Source of the DNA: Bondarzewia mesenterica
Lineage: Eukaryota; Basidiomycota; Agaricomycetes; Russulales; Bondarzewiaceae
Reading direction: 5' to 3'
Length of the DNA stretch: 64,000 nt
Assembly (NCBI GenBank): GCA_004802705.1
Contig: SGPL01000097.1
Location: 1-64,000 of the forward strand
The first letter of the stretch is position 1. Each line of letters opens with the position of its first letter. Positions 35,175 to 47,364 of this stretch are shown in pieces. Below the pieces are notes generated by a model. The model was not told where the DNA came from. It ran no database searches and saw nothing but the letters and a program-made list of their open reading frames with translations. Both the position numbers and the translations under genes were made by a program.

Positions 35175-37229
35175 CTACCGTGTCGCCTTGTAGATCTCCT
35201 CGATGGCTCCCCCGACCCGCATGATCATGCTCTCGCAACCCCACTGCCCAACTACACTTACCCCAACNGGCCACCCATCTCCCTCGGAACCAGCTGTCTG
35301 ATCCCTGCATATAGGCACATTTAGAGCNGGCAATCCTGCAAGTGACGCAGGCACGGTGAGTACATCTTGCATATAAGNATCAAGACTTTNCACTGTATCT
35401 TTCGGTGACTTTNCTGGCGAGGCGANANGAGGTGCCGTACGAATGGCGGAGGGGTGCAGAAGGACATGTACACCCTCATCCCGGGGTAGCAGAAAGGGCG
35501 AAGNCGATAGTGGATCTGGNACACAGAATACATGGTTGAAGTCCTGCCTGATGAGTTTTCGCAGGCGTTGAGATTGTAGGAAATAATTGTCAAATGCACT
35601 ATGAAAATCACATTAGCCNCTTTGATTCCACCAAAACTAGGAGACAGTTGACGTACTCTGCAGTTAGCGCGTAGGTCCCGAGTAAAATACGCTTCTTGAC
35701 TTCGGGCCCGAAGCCAATGGTGCGAGTGTGAGCATAGGTCGATGCAGGCGTATGTGTCGGCGACCCTGGGGGCGGATCAACATGAAGACCTGAAATAACA
35801 TATCGTCAAAAACATCGTAATTCTTAGACTGTATCTCAGTCGAGACGGCATAATGGAAATGATCGTACCGTATTGCACACCGTCATAGCGCGCCAGGTTG
35901 CTGCTTGCTTCGGCGCTCGCGATGACGTAGTATGTGCTGAGCGCGTAGCTAGTGTTTGGGAGCGAAACAGACAGTAGCGTCGCACCGCGAGCTGCAAGAG
36001 AGCGGACGACATGGCGGAAAGGTGTCTGAATTGAGAAGCTGAGGGATGTTGGGAAGTATTCCTATATACGGTGGCCAGGGAAGCGCAAATTAATAACAAT
36101 AGGAACGGCAGCATATACTATTACCTGAGGAATGCCAATTCTTAGGCCAGTCAGATCCTGCTTTTGATGGTCGCCCCAGTCAACCATATACTCCATGCAG
36201 GACTTGTGAGCCTTTTCACGTCTTTTAGGACGTGCAGTAGTAGGGTCGTTCGAGTCGTAGACTGAGATGGTGCCTAAAGCTAGGATGTGAAAAACAAATC
36301 AAAGGCGCGGAAGAGAGCCACTGACTGAAAACTCTTTCTGCAGATGGGATATCCTTGCTGATGATCCCGACACAATCGAGGCTATCTGCGAAGGATACAA
36401 CTCCCCACCTACACATGTTCCGGTTATTCTTAAAATGCACAGCACAGACGCGCCGCACCTGCTGATCATGCCATATGACGGCTTCAATCCAACAACGCCG
36501 CAGTACGAGGCAGGAAGCCTGATCGATCCGCCAGTGTCGGTCCCGAGCGCGCTGAAGATGCATCTCATGGGTGATACCGACTTGACGATTTACAGGTTGA
36601 ACGCACGAGTCGCACATACCGGCAGCCACGGCAGCAGCACTACCGCCTGAGCTGCCACCAGCTGAGCGTTTCTCTCTTTGCTCCCAGGGGACATTTGACG
36701 CCAATGAGGACTGGTGAGGGTTGATAACAGATCCATGAATTGAATGGATGTTGAGGGAACTGCAAGCGAAATGAGCCTCAATGCGCCGGGGGAGGGGGGA
36801 TAGGCCACTCACCCCATACCGAACTCATCGCAATTCGTCTTCCCAATGATGTTCGCACCAGCTTTCCGCAGCAGGCGGACGGCTGTCGCGTCAAAGGGGG
36901 ACGTAAATTCTGCTTAAAGGATGCTCTCATTTAGTGAGGTCAGTGCATTGTATAGAAAACGTACCACTCAGGATAGCAGAGGAACACGTCGTTGGCATGT
37001 CCACTGTACATATAGTATCCTTCACAGCCACGGGCATACCTTGTAAATGGCCTTCAATATTCACAGCAGAGTGTCCCGGAGCACTGCAAACCAGCGCGTT
37101 TACACTGGGGTTCTTGGTCCGAATGGCATGTTGCCAAGCAGTCTCGGAATTGGAAGAAAAGTGGCGAAAACAGTTAAGGCTACGACATTGTAAACGAGTG
37201 GACAAAATGCCAGGCAGCATCGCCGACAC
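35175..37229 (-). CDS. HER2: Mitochondrial glutamyl-tRNA(Gln) amidotransferase subunit A (GatA/Her2)
   Basis: Amidase subunit of the mitochondrial GatFAB complex. It supplies ammonia from glutamine to convert Glu-tRNA(Gln) to Gln-tRNA(Gln). The start at 37,229 gives an Arg/Ser-rich presequence ([17 protein letters not shown]). The amidase signature is complete: catalytic Lys in [12 protein letters not shown], the Ser-rich [14 protein letters not shown] loop, and [20 protein letters not shown] with the nucleophile Ser. [21 protein letters not shown] and the downstream RIGIPQEYF agree with GatA. The C-terminal part carries [20 protein letters not shown], then a conserved LxALNVPI segment, and ends EEIYKATR. 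About six to eight introns interrupt the gene. Ns near 35,300-35,520 hide a few residues. Divergent from MAK11 over 113 bp. Confidence 0.9.
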
Positions 37230-37342
37230 ACGATGACTTTGAGAGCTCAGAATTGACGCGCTTGTATTTATTGTTGTTGTTCAACCGTGTATGCAAGTCC
37301 TAACCCTGCCTTCGGGTCACACTTGCCATAACTTTTCTCCTC

Positions 37343-39025
37343 ATGCCTCTCAAATCGTCTTCCGCAAAAAATGCCCCATCTGCAAAAGAACGGCCCTTAA
37401 AAAGAGCTAAGATTGTAGACGATGTATCCTCGGTAAATTTCACCAAAAGCATGCTGTCTTCACCGCCGCCTGCGACAAAGTCGAGCAAGGGCAAGCAGAA
37501 GGTGCGTGCACCGACACCACCAAAACGACAACATTCGGCCGCGAAGGAGAAGTCGCAGAAGTCCCTATCAACCTCTTTGAATCCCTCTGTTCCTTCATCA
37601 TCATCACCTCTACCATCCACTTTCAAAGTCATCGCCGGATCATACGAAAAGCTTCTCTATGGCCTTGAAGGGAGCGTCTCTGCTCCATCCTCGACAGATA
37701 TCACTTTTTCATTAAAGCCGATATTCATTTTTCCTGCGCACGTCTCCTGCGTCAAGGCGGTAGCTGCATCGCCGGATGGAGGCAAATGGCTTGCGACCGG
37801 CAGCGCAGACGAAATCATTAAGGTTTGGGACCTTCGACGGAGGCGGGAGATTGGCGGATTGATGCACCACGAAGGTACGTGCGATGTTAGTTTGATTGTC
37901 CGTTCTCATAGACCTGAAGTCGTGATGTGGTAGGCTCGATCACTCATCTCAACTTTCCTTCGCGTTCGCATCTGTTATCTGCCTCTGAAGACGGAACCCT
38001 CTCCNTGTTTCGCGCGCGAGATTGGTCCGTATTGCGCGCCTTGAAAGGGCATAAAGGAAGAATCAATTCTGTTGCTGTTCATCCTTCGGGTAAGGTTGCT
38101 CTCAGCGTTGGCAAGGACAAGACCCTCCGAATGTGGGATCTAATGCGAGGACGTTCAAGTGGNAGTACTAAGCTTGGTGTTGGTGAGTGCTACTATGTTT
38201 CGCCGCAACTTTCTTAATCCAACCTGACTCTGAATTGTCGTAGAGGGAGAACTTGTGCGGTGGTCCACGACAGGCTCCTTGCTGGTTGTCCAGCATCAAA
38301 AAAATATAGACATTTATTCGACTGTAAGCTTCACNTTCAAAAGGTATACTTTACTATGCTCACACATCCCCTTGACAGGATCTCTCTCTTCTGCACACCT
38401 TGATACATCCTTCTCGTGTCCAAGATGTCAAATTCATCCANCGNACTAATGGCGACGGCGAATTGCTCCTTGTAGCTGCTGAAGACAAAAAGGTTACAGT
38501 ATATGATGTCGGTGCAGACGTCAATGTTGNCCCCAGACCTGTTGCACATTTTGTGGGACACGGTAATCGGTATGTTGTTGGGTTCATANGAGCTATTCGC
38601 ACCGAGCTTCATGCTATTCNACAGAGTTAAAGCTATGGATACCCTTCGCATCGCGCTCCCNCTTCCTTCCCGCCCTTCCACCACGATCCTCAGCACTGTC
38701 TCCTCTGACGGAACCATCCACATTTATGATCTTTTTTTCCGTCCCCGCACCCTCGCCAAATACGGATTCTTCGGGAAAAGAACAGCCGTCANTAGTTCCG
38801 GTGGCAGTATACGATTCGAAAGGCAGCCGCTTGACCTGCGTGACCTTGGCGGATGGGGAAGTGGCAGGCGCNCTGAAGGCTGTTGGGGCNAAGCGGAAGC
38901 GATCAATAGATGCAGATCATGATGACGATGAATCTGAGGAGGAAGAGAAAGAGCAGTGGCCTTNAGAAGGAGAGGAGGAAGAGGAGGAAGAGGAAGAGAG
39001 AGAGGAGGAGGAGGAGGAGCAATAG
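37343..39025 (+). CDS. MAK11: Mak11-like WD40 ribosome-biogenesis factor (PAK1IP1 family)
   Basis: Nucleolar WD40 protein required for 60S subunit assembly. A basic, Ser/Pro-rich N-terminal extension (residues about 1-90) precedes the propeller. Blades include VKAVAASPDGGKWLATGSAD, IIKVWDLRRRREIGGLMHH, HLLSASEDGTLS, GRINSVAVHPSGKVALSVGK and DKTLRMWDLMRGR, typical of Mak11/PAK1IP1. The C-terminus is an extreme Asp/Glu run after KRKRSIDADHDDDES. The frame changes within the T-run 38,732-38,738: blade TVSSDGTIHIYDL is in one frame and the acidic tail in another, consistent with one surplus T. Ns are frequent after 38,000. About five introns are present. It ends 175 bp from the converging GPATCH1-like gene. 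Confidence 0.82.
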
Positions 39026-39199
39026 TCACGGAACACGGTACAACAGTCCTCACAGCTTTGACGGAGGTGATACTGGGCGTTGGGCTGCAGTAGATCCGGC
39101 GACTCGTTCANATGGNNTATGAGACGAAATGGCATAGCCCATCGAAAAAAAAGACTTGATACATACATATCGACTGNCGGGGAGATNAGAAGGAGAACA

Positions 39200-42100
39200 C
39201 TACATGAAATCAATTGCTCGCTTTCTGCCCCTTGGCAGCCCCGTCTCTGTCTGCCCAGGTTCTGANGACNGAGGAAGAACAGGATCATGTCCACCATTCG
39301 AACCCTTGAACCCTTGGACTACTACATCTGGNGCAGCCTTCTCCACCCANATGTCTTCGTCTTCATCAGAATNNATATCTCCACCCCGGCCCTCTTTCNC
39401 CTTCTCTTTCCGCCGCTTTTTCTTTTTCCGCTCCTCGTCCTTGCTCCTATGTTCCTTTTGATCTTTGAGCGGGACAATGTTAAGCCCNCTATCCTGCCCA
39501 TCTTCCTCAACGTCAAAGGATATGATCGCTCGACCTTTCTTCTTCTTGTCTTTGTCCTTCTTTTCTTTCGTCTTCTCCTTCGACCTTTTCAACTCGCGCT
39601 CGCTTCGTGGTACGAAGGTAGGCTTGAACGTGGCGATGTCGACCTTCTCCTCGNTCGATGGCGCGTGCATGCTTGACTGGGGNTCATAGATAGANGGACC
39701 TACGGCATCTTCNTCAACACGCAGATGCGCTGGAACAAACGAGGCATCCTGCTTGTNAATACCACCTGTACCGTCGTTGACGACCCGGGCCTCTGATATC
39801 CTGGATGGTCCTGCCTGCGGCACTGCNGNAATATCCTTCATTTCCACATCAGCATCGTTACTGCCCTCATCANCCCCGTTCTCATCNTCACTGTCTTCCT
39901 CGTCACTGGCGAATATCGCCTTGAAGATATCCATACTCGGTCGCACGTACGTGAGCGTGTCCCGTCCTTGCTCATCGTCCTCGCCGAGCCCCACATTGTC
40001 CAGGTCCCTTCTCTTCCGTCCGCCCTCGCCGCCGCCTGANGAAACCGATGGTCCTTGNGCCGCGCCAANCGGCATGGTCGCCATCTGCAAATCCGCATCC
40101 GTCAACGCCTGCTCCGGCTGCCAACTGCCAGTCGCAGTNGCNGCCGGNNCCGCGGCGCCAGGCATAGGCGTNTCCGTCACGATGTCTGGGTTNGGATCCT
40201 TGACACCGAACCGCTTGCACAACAACCTAGATGGCTGCCACGGCTTGANCTCGCGCGTGAGCGGGCCGAACATGCTCATNTTNGCTGCNTGTGCTTTGGA
40301 CCCNTCCACTGTCTCCTCTCTCTTGGCCTCTGCCTCCTTTCTCTCNTTCTCTCGATCGTTGGCGTCAGGCACTGGCGCAGCGTCATGGACAGGTTGATGC
40401 AGTCCCTCGACAATGCGTGCGCCAGTGTCAATGACAGCCGCNCTGGTGAACCTGCTCGCCATAGCACCGGACACAGGCTTGAATATTGCAGCGCTCTTCG
40501 CGTAGTCTGTCATCTCCTTGTTGNATGCATCTGCAGTCTGTCCCGTGAGTGGTTCAGGGGCGAGCTCTGGAAATTCNGGGGATGCTNGGGAGCGCAGATA
40601 GGCGATGTANCGGGACTGCTTCACAGGGTCGGTCGGGAAAGGCATGAAACCTTTGAGCGCGGCTGAGGCAATGTCAGGNGGGGTAAATGGTATTTTCTGC
40701 GTAGAANGAATTTCGGCAGTTGCTGCAGATGGTGGCAGTGCTGTTGGAGTCGCGGTATCAAGTTTNGAAGCTATATTTTGTATTCGTTCGCGGTCTTTTT
40801 GGGATATATAATCGAANATCGACCGGGGGCCAGTCTGAAGGGGANCTTCACCAAGGATAGANCCGCGCTGCGAAGACCGTGTCAAGCAAAATACGTTGAG
40901 TGTACTTTTGNCGAGTGGAAATACCTGATCAGCAGTCATAGTGGAACGCCANGAAGGTCCACCTGTTGCAGAAGGTGCAANTCCCTTAGATTGGGACACA
41001 TCCACGTTTTCTTTTCCCTTTTCCCATACTCTCTTAGGATTAGGCTTCCATCCTACAGGAATTTCAGGCATTGGGAACCTGTTTTTCATGANGATGTTTA
41101 GCAAGGTTCGCCTGNGAAACAAATATAATATTGANTACCATCGCGATTCNTCAACTGGCTTCTCTACCGGTATAAACCCTCCNAATACGGGTGTGCCGTC
41201 CGGAAACCTGTACANCCTCGACGTGGACTGTTGGGAGAGGCATTAAGGTTGTGCGAATCAATGCTGGGAAAAACTGCTCACTATCGTAGACTGTACATCT
41301 CGCGAAGCACGCGACCGACGGTCCCCAATTGAGATGTCTTCATCTGCATNACGATCAGCGGCGTCGTATGCCATGTGAGTCCGGCTTGCGGTTGAGAGCG
41401 TGTCATAGATGTCGACATCCTCATCCTCGGCTTCATTTAATGCACCCAATCCAAAACCAGCTATGAAAGAGACACAAGCGATCTCAGCTCATGTCTTCAG
41501 GTCAAGGAGTGACACGAAAATCAAGACTTGCCTGCCAATTGTGGGCCCGTCATTTGGCTCCCCGTATGTCCCTTACCCAAAGTTTCACTCAGACCCAATC
41601 CTGGGACATAACCAAGCCCAAACGGGTTATCCTTTCGCGGAACCTTTGGAACAACCGTGTCTCGCGGAGGATACATGTGCTTTTTGGCCTCTTCATCATC
41701 CTCAAGAGCGTCAAAGTCAACGCCGTCAGTTGATTTTCCCTGGGCTATAAAATCCTGAATTTTGCGCTGTCGCCAAGTGACTCGAGGCCCTACACCCTGA
41801 CCAGGACGCCAACCCATTTTCTTGAGTAATCGAGCACCAAAGGAATCTTCCGATGAAGGCATGAGTGTCTCCTGGATGCGCCGGGCCATTGAGCTGATAT
41901 ACGGTTGAGGTCATTACGCGATGTGATGAACATAGAGACAAGCAGACGTACTCTTGCTCCAAATCTTGTGTCACCGCCTTGCGCTTCAATTCAGCTTGAG
42001 TCCCTCCCAGGAGATCCATCTTCTCTTGCATGCCAGACATGACTCGGCTTTCCTGCAGCTCGGCAAGATCTTCCTCGTCCATGTAATCCTCCAGCCGTGC

Positions 42101-42569
42101 AGCTTTCTGCTTTGCACGCTCCCCACGCGAAGACACGAATGTAGAAGGCGCCCATCCTGGATAAGCGTGAGGATTTACAAGAATAAGCGCGAAGTGTCGA
42201 CTACGTACCTTCTTTTGAACCGACTGTGTTAAAATATCCCGCAGAGAAACCACCGGTGAAAGCGCCGTGCAGCCTCCTTCGACCCTTCTCATCTCTGACC
42301 TAACAGACAACGCCGAACAAGTCAGCGCACAGCATTAAGGAAGGAGAATAAGCCTACCTCTTGCTTCCATAATGGGACAAACTCGCCTGTGTCTCGCGAT
42401 TTCTCGAGCGGAGGAAGTGGTGTCCCGATCTGCGCTCCTTGCTGTCAATGACTAAAATTGTATGTTCAAAGCGCAGACATACCAAGCAAAAATTCTCCGT
42501 TGATTTGCGGCTATTAATGTCTATTCCCTCCTCATTGAGCTTGCGCTTCAGCCGATATGTGCTGCCCAT
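39200..42569 (-). CDS. GPATCH1-like G-patch splicing protein (DUF1604)
   Basis: Nuclear RNA-processing protein of the GPATCH1/TGH family. The start at 42,569 ([15 protein letters not shown]) leads into the N-terminal DUF1604 region: [18 protein letters not shown], then a [20 protein letters not shown] string and [13 protein letters not shown]. The G-patch is at [20 protein letters not shown], and [10 protein letters not shown] follows. The remainder is long and disordered. It has Lys-rich KKKKRRK stretches and [12 protein letters not shown] and ends RKRAIDFM at 39,200. Proteins of this family stimulate DEAH helicases through the G-patch; the partner here is not known. Many Ns lie between 39,200 and 41,400 and at least seven introns are present, so the middle exons are approximate. 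Confidence 0.85.
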
Positions 42570-43437
42570 AGTCTGTGCGCGCTAGTATTGATGTAGTCAC
42601 GGTCGATCCGTCAATGATGGCGAACTGCTCGAAGGTGGGTGTTCAAACGTTCACTGACAGCCTGTGTGAGACAAATGCGGTCGAGCTGCCAGTGCCAATG
42701 TGATGAAGTAGAAACACAATCAAAATTTCTCACTTCAGGTGAAACTTGAAACCAGCCTGAGTGCACTCCGTCACTGTAACCTGCATCCGAACGGACCAAG
42801 GAACGGGTTGGTAAATTAATGGAAAACGTAAGCTGGCTTTGTCAGCTATAAGTAGATCGTGAGATCTCGAATCTTTGTTTGTAGCTCATCTGCAGCTGGC
42901 CAGAAGCAGAACAAAGCTCGAGCTTCATACATATGGGCGACACGGACGGCATGAGCAGTCGTATGCAGGATGCATGAGTACTCCACGGTACACTCGGACA
43001 ACCTTTGTGAGCGGGGAAGGGATGTCGGATATGAAGTTACTTGTACTCGAGTACGTTTCGCAGGACGAAGAGATCATAAGCAATAATATGCGGCATTGGA
43101 CGTTTGAACTTTGCAACAGAAACTTGAAGGTTTTGCTCACTGATGCAGGTATGACTGGAATGACGCTGGCGGCTAGCATCTCTCTCGTGCATCTTCTCCA
43201 TCGTTGGCTACGCGTCTGACGGGAGCTGTTCCCGAAACCACATATCTGAACGTCGAAACAACTCCGACAGGCATCAATTTTATAGTGCACAGTAACGCCT
43301 GAAAATTGACGTGGAGCAGTACAATATGTTATAAATAGGTCAAAGCATTGTTCTGCATTTGGTGAAGGACAGGATTTGTGAGAATGATGCGGGGATAATC
43401 ATGCAAGAAAAAGCTAATGAAAAATGCCATCTTCACT
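42570..43437. other. Intergenic, GPATCH1-like promoter to lipase 3' side
   Basis: No recognisable gene. Frames of about 115-120 codons at 42,875-43,290 overlap on opposite strands and lack any family signal. Confidence 0.5.
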
Positions 43438-44786
43438 CTAACAGCCCATTTCGACGCCGTCGTAGGGACCACTGTGATTTGATTCATCACCATCGAAGAT
43501 ATTCGGTACGTCACCAACGATGCACTCTGTTGAAGTATTGTCCTGGCCTGTCCATGAAAATTGATGAGTGATCATGCTTCCGCTCCAAGATACAACGATG
43601 AACAAACCTGGACAAGAGACCCATGCATTACTGTCCATTATGTGGACCTCTCCCGCGGGGTGATGGAAACCGAGGAATCTTCCGGGAAGAATTGGGACAG
43701 GATCCTCTTTGTTGTTGATGTGCGTCACATGCAAGTTTGCGTCAACGTAGTCCGCGAATGCCTGATTTCCGACCTGGACAATTCGCAAATTCAATGGCAA
43801 TATGACCTGGCAAAGACAAGGACTGTTACGCGGGGTAGACCGTACAGAACGGCGTTGATGGTCACGGAAGACGGAAGATGCAGTTTAAAATAGACAGAGT
43901 CGATCAAGCTGATGGCAGCACCTGGATCGGAACAACATTAGCTTCCGACAGTCATGGCGGTTCCGCCGCGACTTGACATACCGAGTGAATGGCCAACGAC
44001 TGTCACAGTAGTGGCGCCATGTGCCGAAATCGTCTGCTGGACAGCAGCCAAGACTTGCGTCGCCGCTCTGCGCCACGCTGGTTAAAACAGAGGATGTAAA
44101 GTATGCACAAGATGAACTGACTTTGCTTGAGCATCTCCAAATCCACTGTGGACCTCAATAGAGGTGCTGATGCCAGGGAACAACGTCTGAATTTGAACGA
44201 AACAGGGTCGGTGCTTCTCAAAACATAGTGGGGAAAGTACGTACAGAATCAAGCGTTGTCAAGAAAAAGTCGAGATCTGTCACGATTGGGAGGCTGATAA
44301 ATAGAAAGTGAATGATAAATCTTTAGGCTGCGTTGAAAAAATCGGAACTTACATGTCGCTGGTGTCCGTGCCCTGATGTGCCACGATCACCGTGCTCTGA
44401 GCAGCATCCCATCCCACATACCCTAAGGCTAGTTTAATATGGTGATTTTATGATCACAGCAAAATTCTCTCACAGAACTGTACAGAATCCCCATCGCCGC
44501 CAGAAGCAGTAGTTTGGAAACCGGCATTAGCATTGCAGTTGGCTATTGCGCGAGGTCAACGAAGAAAATTTGAACTAACACGATGGAACGCACCACCACA
44601 AGTCCACGTCAAAGTTGTAGATGGATTACAGTAGGCCGTGCTGGCAAAGAACGTGAACGGCTTGAAGTCCGAAATCTGAGTCTGAGAGAGAGTCGTGATG
44701 GACTGTCGCTTGACTGCGGCACCGTGTACGGTGTCGGCGAGAAGCGCCGCGGCAGCAAGCACAAAAGCAAAGACACGAGCAGCCAT
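43438..44786 (-). CDS. Secreted class-3 (alpha/beta hydrolase) lipase, copy 1
   Basis: Extracellular lipase/esterase of the fungal Lipase_3 family. The signal peptide MAARVFAFVLAAAALLADTV is followed by a Lys-Arg cleavage site (AAVKRQ). Conserved blocks: FASTAYCNPSTTLTWTCGG, YVGWD, STVIVAHQGTD, the nucleophile elbow GHSLG with Ser, HINNKEDPVPILPGRFLGF with a candidate catalytic Asp, and GEVHI with the candidate His. The last exon ends in an acidic tail (VGDVPNIFDGDESNHSGPYD). The intron inside the GHSLG codons is phase 1 and is conserved in copy 2. About eight introns of 45-65 nt are present. A TATA-like box lies at 44,859. Copies 1 and 2 share exon order and most motifs, so they are paralogues. 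Substrate (triglyceride or feruloyl ester) cannot be told from sequence alone. Confidence 0.9.
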
Positions 44787-46241
44787 CGAAAGCTAGACTG
44801 GATCTCTGAAGGTGGGGAGTCTTCGAGCCTGGGAAGAGAACAAGTACCAAGCAGTGTACTTATAACCATCCTGGCCAGCCGCTAGTAAATACCAAGTGCC
44901 AAAAAGGTGGTGATTGCGATTATTAGGTTCCGGTTGTGGAACACAAGATCATATAGAACCATGATTCTTTTCACAGGTCCTAGCAAGTACCGTGAGGAGG
45001 CTGTCATCAACGTGTGGTCCATACAAAGCAATTTGATGATACCATTTTGTCTGGCCAGGATAAAACTTCGTGTGGAACTGAGAGTACGCCAGTGACAGAT
45101 CCGTGTGCTCTGCTTCTTGAACACATGATGTCTGACGGAGTTCTATACCAGCTGGGCTAGATAGGAACGTGCAGTCGGCAGGCTGCAGGATAAAATGAAC
45201 GTGTGCAGTCCGAGGGTCCATGTTCACCGCCGCGTACTGCCCTTGTTTTGTGGTCCAAGTGGCAGGGGACCTAGGGGAACGCGCTCGCTGCCGGACGCGG
45301 CAGCGTTCGGCTACCGTTGATAGCTCCCACACGAGCGCCACGAAAGATCAGAAGCTATCAGAAGCGCGGCTTTCTACAAAGCAGATGGACAGATAGACAG
45401 ATGAACACATAGGTAAGTATCTGGCGCGCGTCCAAGAGCAGAGTGATCATGTTTTAGATTCAAGATCGCTGGCGTCACCACTGGCAGCATCTGCTACTTG
45501 GTGGTCGAGCTGCCAAGCGGCCGGACTGCGCTCCATGCGCTGCTGGGCTGTGCGAGAAATTTTCTTGACCAGTAAGCAATGTCGCTCAAGTTGGACAGCT
45601 TGGACACGTGCAGTACGGAACATGATCATGACTGTGATCATCATGAGCACTCGAGTACTACCAGCTTACACTTAATGCATGCGGTATAACATTGAATCAA
45701 ATACGGAGATGGTTAGACAAGGGTTGGAATGGCCGGATAGGAAACGAGTGACCCAGGGGAGGGGACAAACAATTGTCAGGTAATGAATCAAGATGACTAT
45801 GACAGAGATGAATGAGCCGCACACTGATGGGAAGTCCCTGCAGTCTATACACCATCGATCTCCTTGACTGCAAGGACGGCCAGGTTAAGATGAGCAGAAT
45901 GCTTGCGCAGAATACTGTGTCAGCGCCGTGCTGAACGACGCATACATCGTTTCGGATTTCTCGGTGTAAACAAAAAGGAGCGTGGATACAGACTGTCGAG
46001 TACAAGGTATAATTAGTAGATCGACAGTCATACAAACAGGTGACGATGTACGAAGAATGAGATAACGAGGGGGTATGAAGGCAATGATGCTTGAGAAACG
46101 ACTCACAGTTTTAGGCTTGCCCTGCTTAAATAATTGATGATGCGAGTGCAGTCCTGACTGACTTCGAACGACACCCGACTGAAAGCTGGGGATGGGCAGC
46201 GAGCTTCCCAACTTTCTCTTTCCAGAGTCCTTCGTCGGATA
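44787..46241. other. Intergenic, lipase promoter to decayed gene
   Basis: Holds the promoter of lipase copy 1. A minus-strand frame (44,949-45,341) has no family signal. The rest shows no coding structure. Confidence 0.5.
44859..44865 (-). promoter_or_regulatory. TATA-like box of lipase copy 1
   Basis: TTATAAG on the minus strand, about 75 nt upstream of the start codon. A similar box stands at the same distance before copy 2. Confidence 0.45.
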
Positions 46242-47364
46242 TTACAGCTGATCAAGTTGATTCTGCGTCGCATCGATGAGGGCAACCTCGTCATTAAGAT
46301 CTTGCAGCTGTCCTTGATATTGAACAAAATTAATTTCATCAGCTAATCAGGAAGTGTCAGAACATCGCTTAATTATAGAGAATAATAACTTTCCGTCGTA
46401 CCAAACAGTATAATGGCTAAAGCAATTTCAGCCGCCCTTAGAAGGCCTACAGCAATCGCAGTACCGATCTGCAATGGTTTAGCACGGTGAATTGTGCAAA
46501 ATTAGCTATGCACGCACCATGATCGCTGGAGAATATTGCGGACAAACCGTTACAGCGCCGACGCTTCCAAGAGCAACAGCCATGAGAGTGCCCAGTGGGG
46601 TTAACTTTTCAAATTCGATGGAGTCGACACCGTAAGAACAAGATTAGGAAGTAGGAAAAGAACTTACTGATGTTTAAAGTGCGGATATTTCCGCCTGCAG
46701 TTTCGCGATCTTATTTTGAAGATTTCAAATCTTCGCGTTGTCCTCTTTCTTTTTGTCGCCGTCAAAACCCATGAACTTGGCCATGAAACCCTTCATGATG
46801 TCCGAAAATTTTGTAAACTAATCGGAAATTTATCAGAATCCGCCTTGAATGGTTTGGATAGCTGATAAACAGACAGCTCAGTACGCGACGTCAATGTGGA
46901 TCAGTAATACGAACTAGCTTCAATGTGGCTCTTCGGAGTGTCTGCTTTGTCTTTGTCGGATACTGCGTCATCGGCTACGATTTTGAGAATTGCCTCCTCG
47001 AATACCACGACAATTACGGTCAGGACGGTGTCCACTGTCGTAGAAGGAATGAGACGGACAAACCTTTTGAATAGCTTGCCACACCACCCGCTTGGTCCTT
47101 TGCATCCTGCCAGATTTCAGTAGACCTCTGTCGAATCGACCATGTTCGAACTCGTAATTAGCAAATAGCTCCAAAACGGAGGATACAACTCACGTTGCGA
47201 AAAACCCCCCCACTCCGGACAAAACTTCCCGTCCTCAATTCTCTATATAAGGCTCTTTCCAATGTCCACGAAGCTCTGAAAGATACCAGCGGCATATCGC
47301 CGGCAGCCTTGACATCTTCCCCGAGCTTTCCCTTGCTTTCATCCTTCGAGGCCATTTTCATCAT
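46242..47364 (-). pseudogene. Disrupted coiled-coil/hydrophobic-hairpin gene, possibly a pore-former relative
   Basis: No named family recognised. The N-terminus (MASKDESKGKLGEDVKAAGD, from 47,355 or 47,364) is intact up to 46,915, with introns 47243-47286 and 47107-47193. A Val-rich helix near 46,960-47,010 is followed by an acidic/Lys stretch. After the intron at 46,862-46,914 the same frame continues but meets stops at 46,833-46,835, 46,830-46,832 and 46,818-46,820, then at 46,725-46,727 and 46,674-46,676, with clearly coding text between. Downstream exons 46518-46604 and 46402-46468 are strongly hydrophobic and Gly-rich, and the last exon (46242-46342) is a Gln/Leu/Asp heptad helix ending in TAA. 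Helix, hydrophobic hairpin, helix is the plan of alpha-helical pore-forming proteins, but many membrane proteins share it. The role is therefore a guess; the breaks are clear. Confidence 0.55.

Noticed and set aside
44949..45341. Minus-strand frame of 130 codons upstream of lipase copy 1
   Set aside because: No family signal and it occupies the promoter side of a clear gene.
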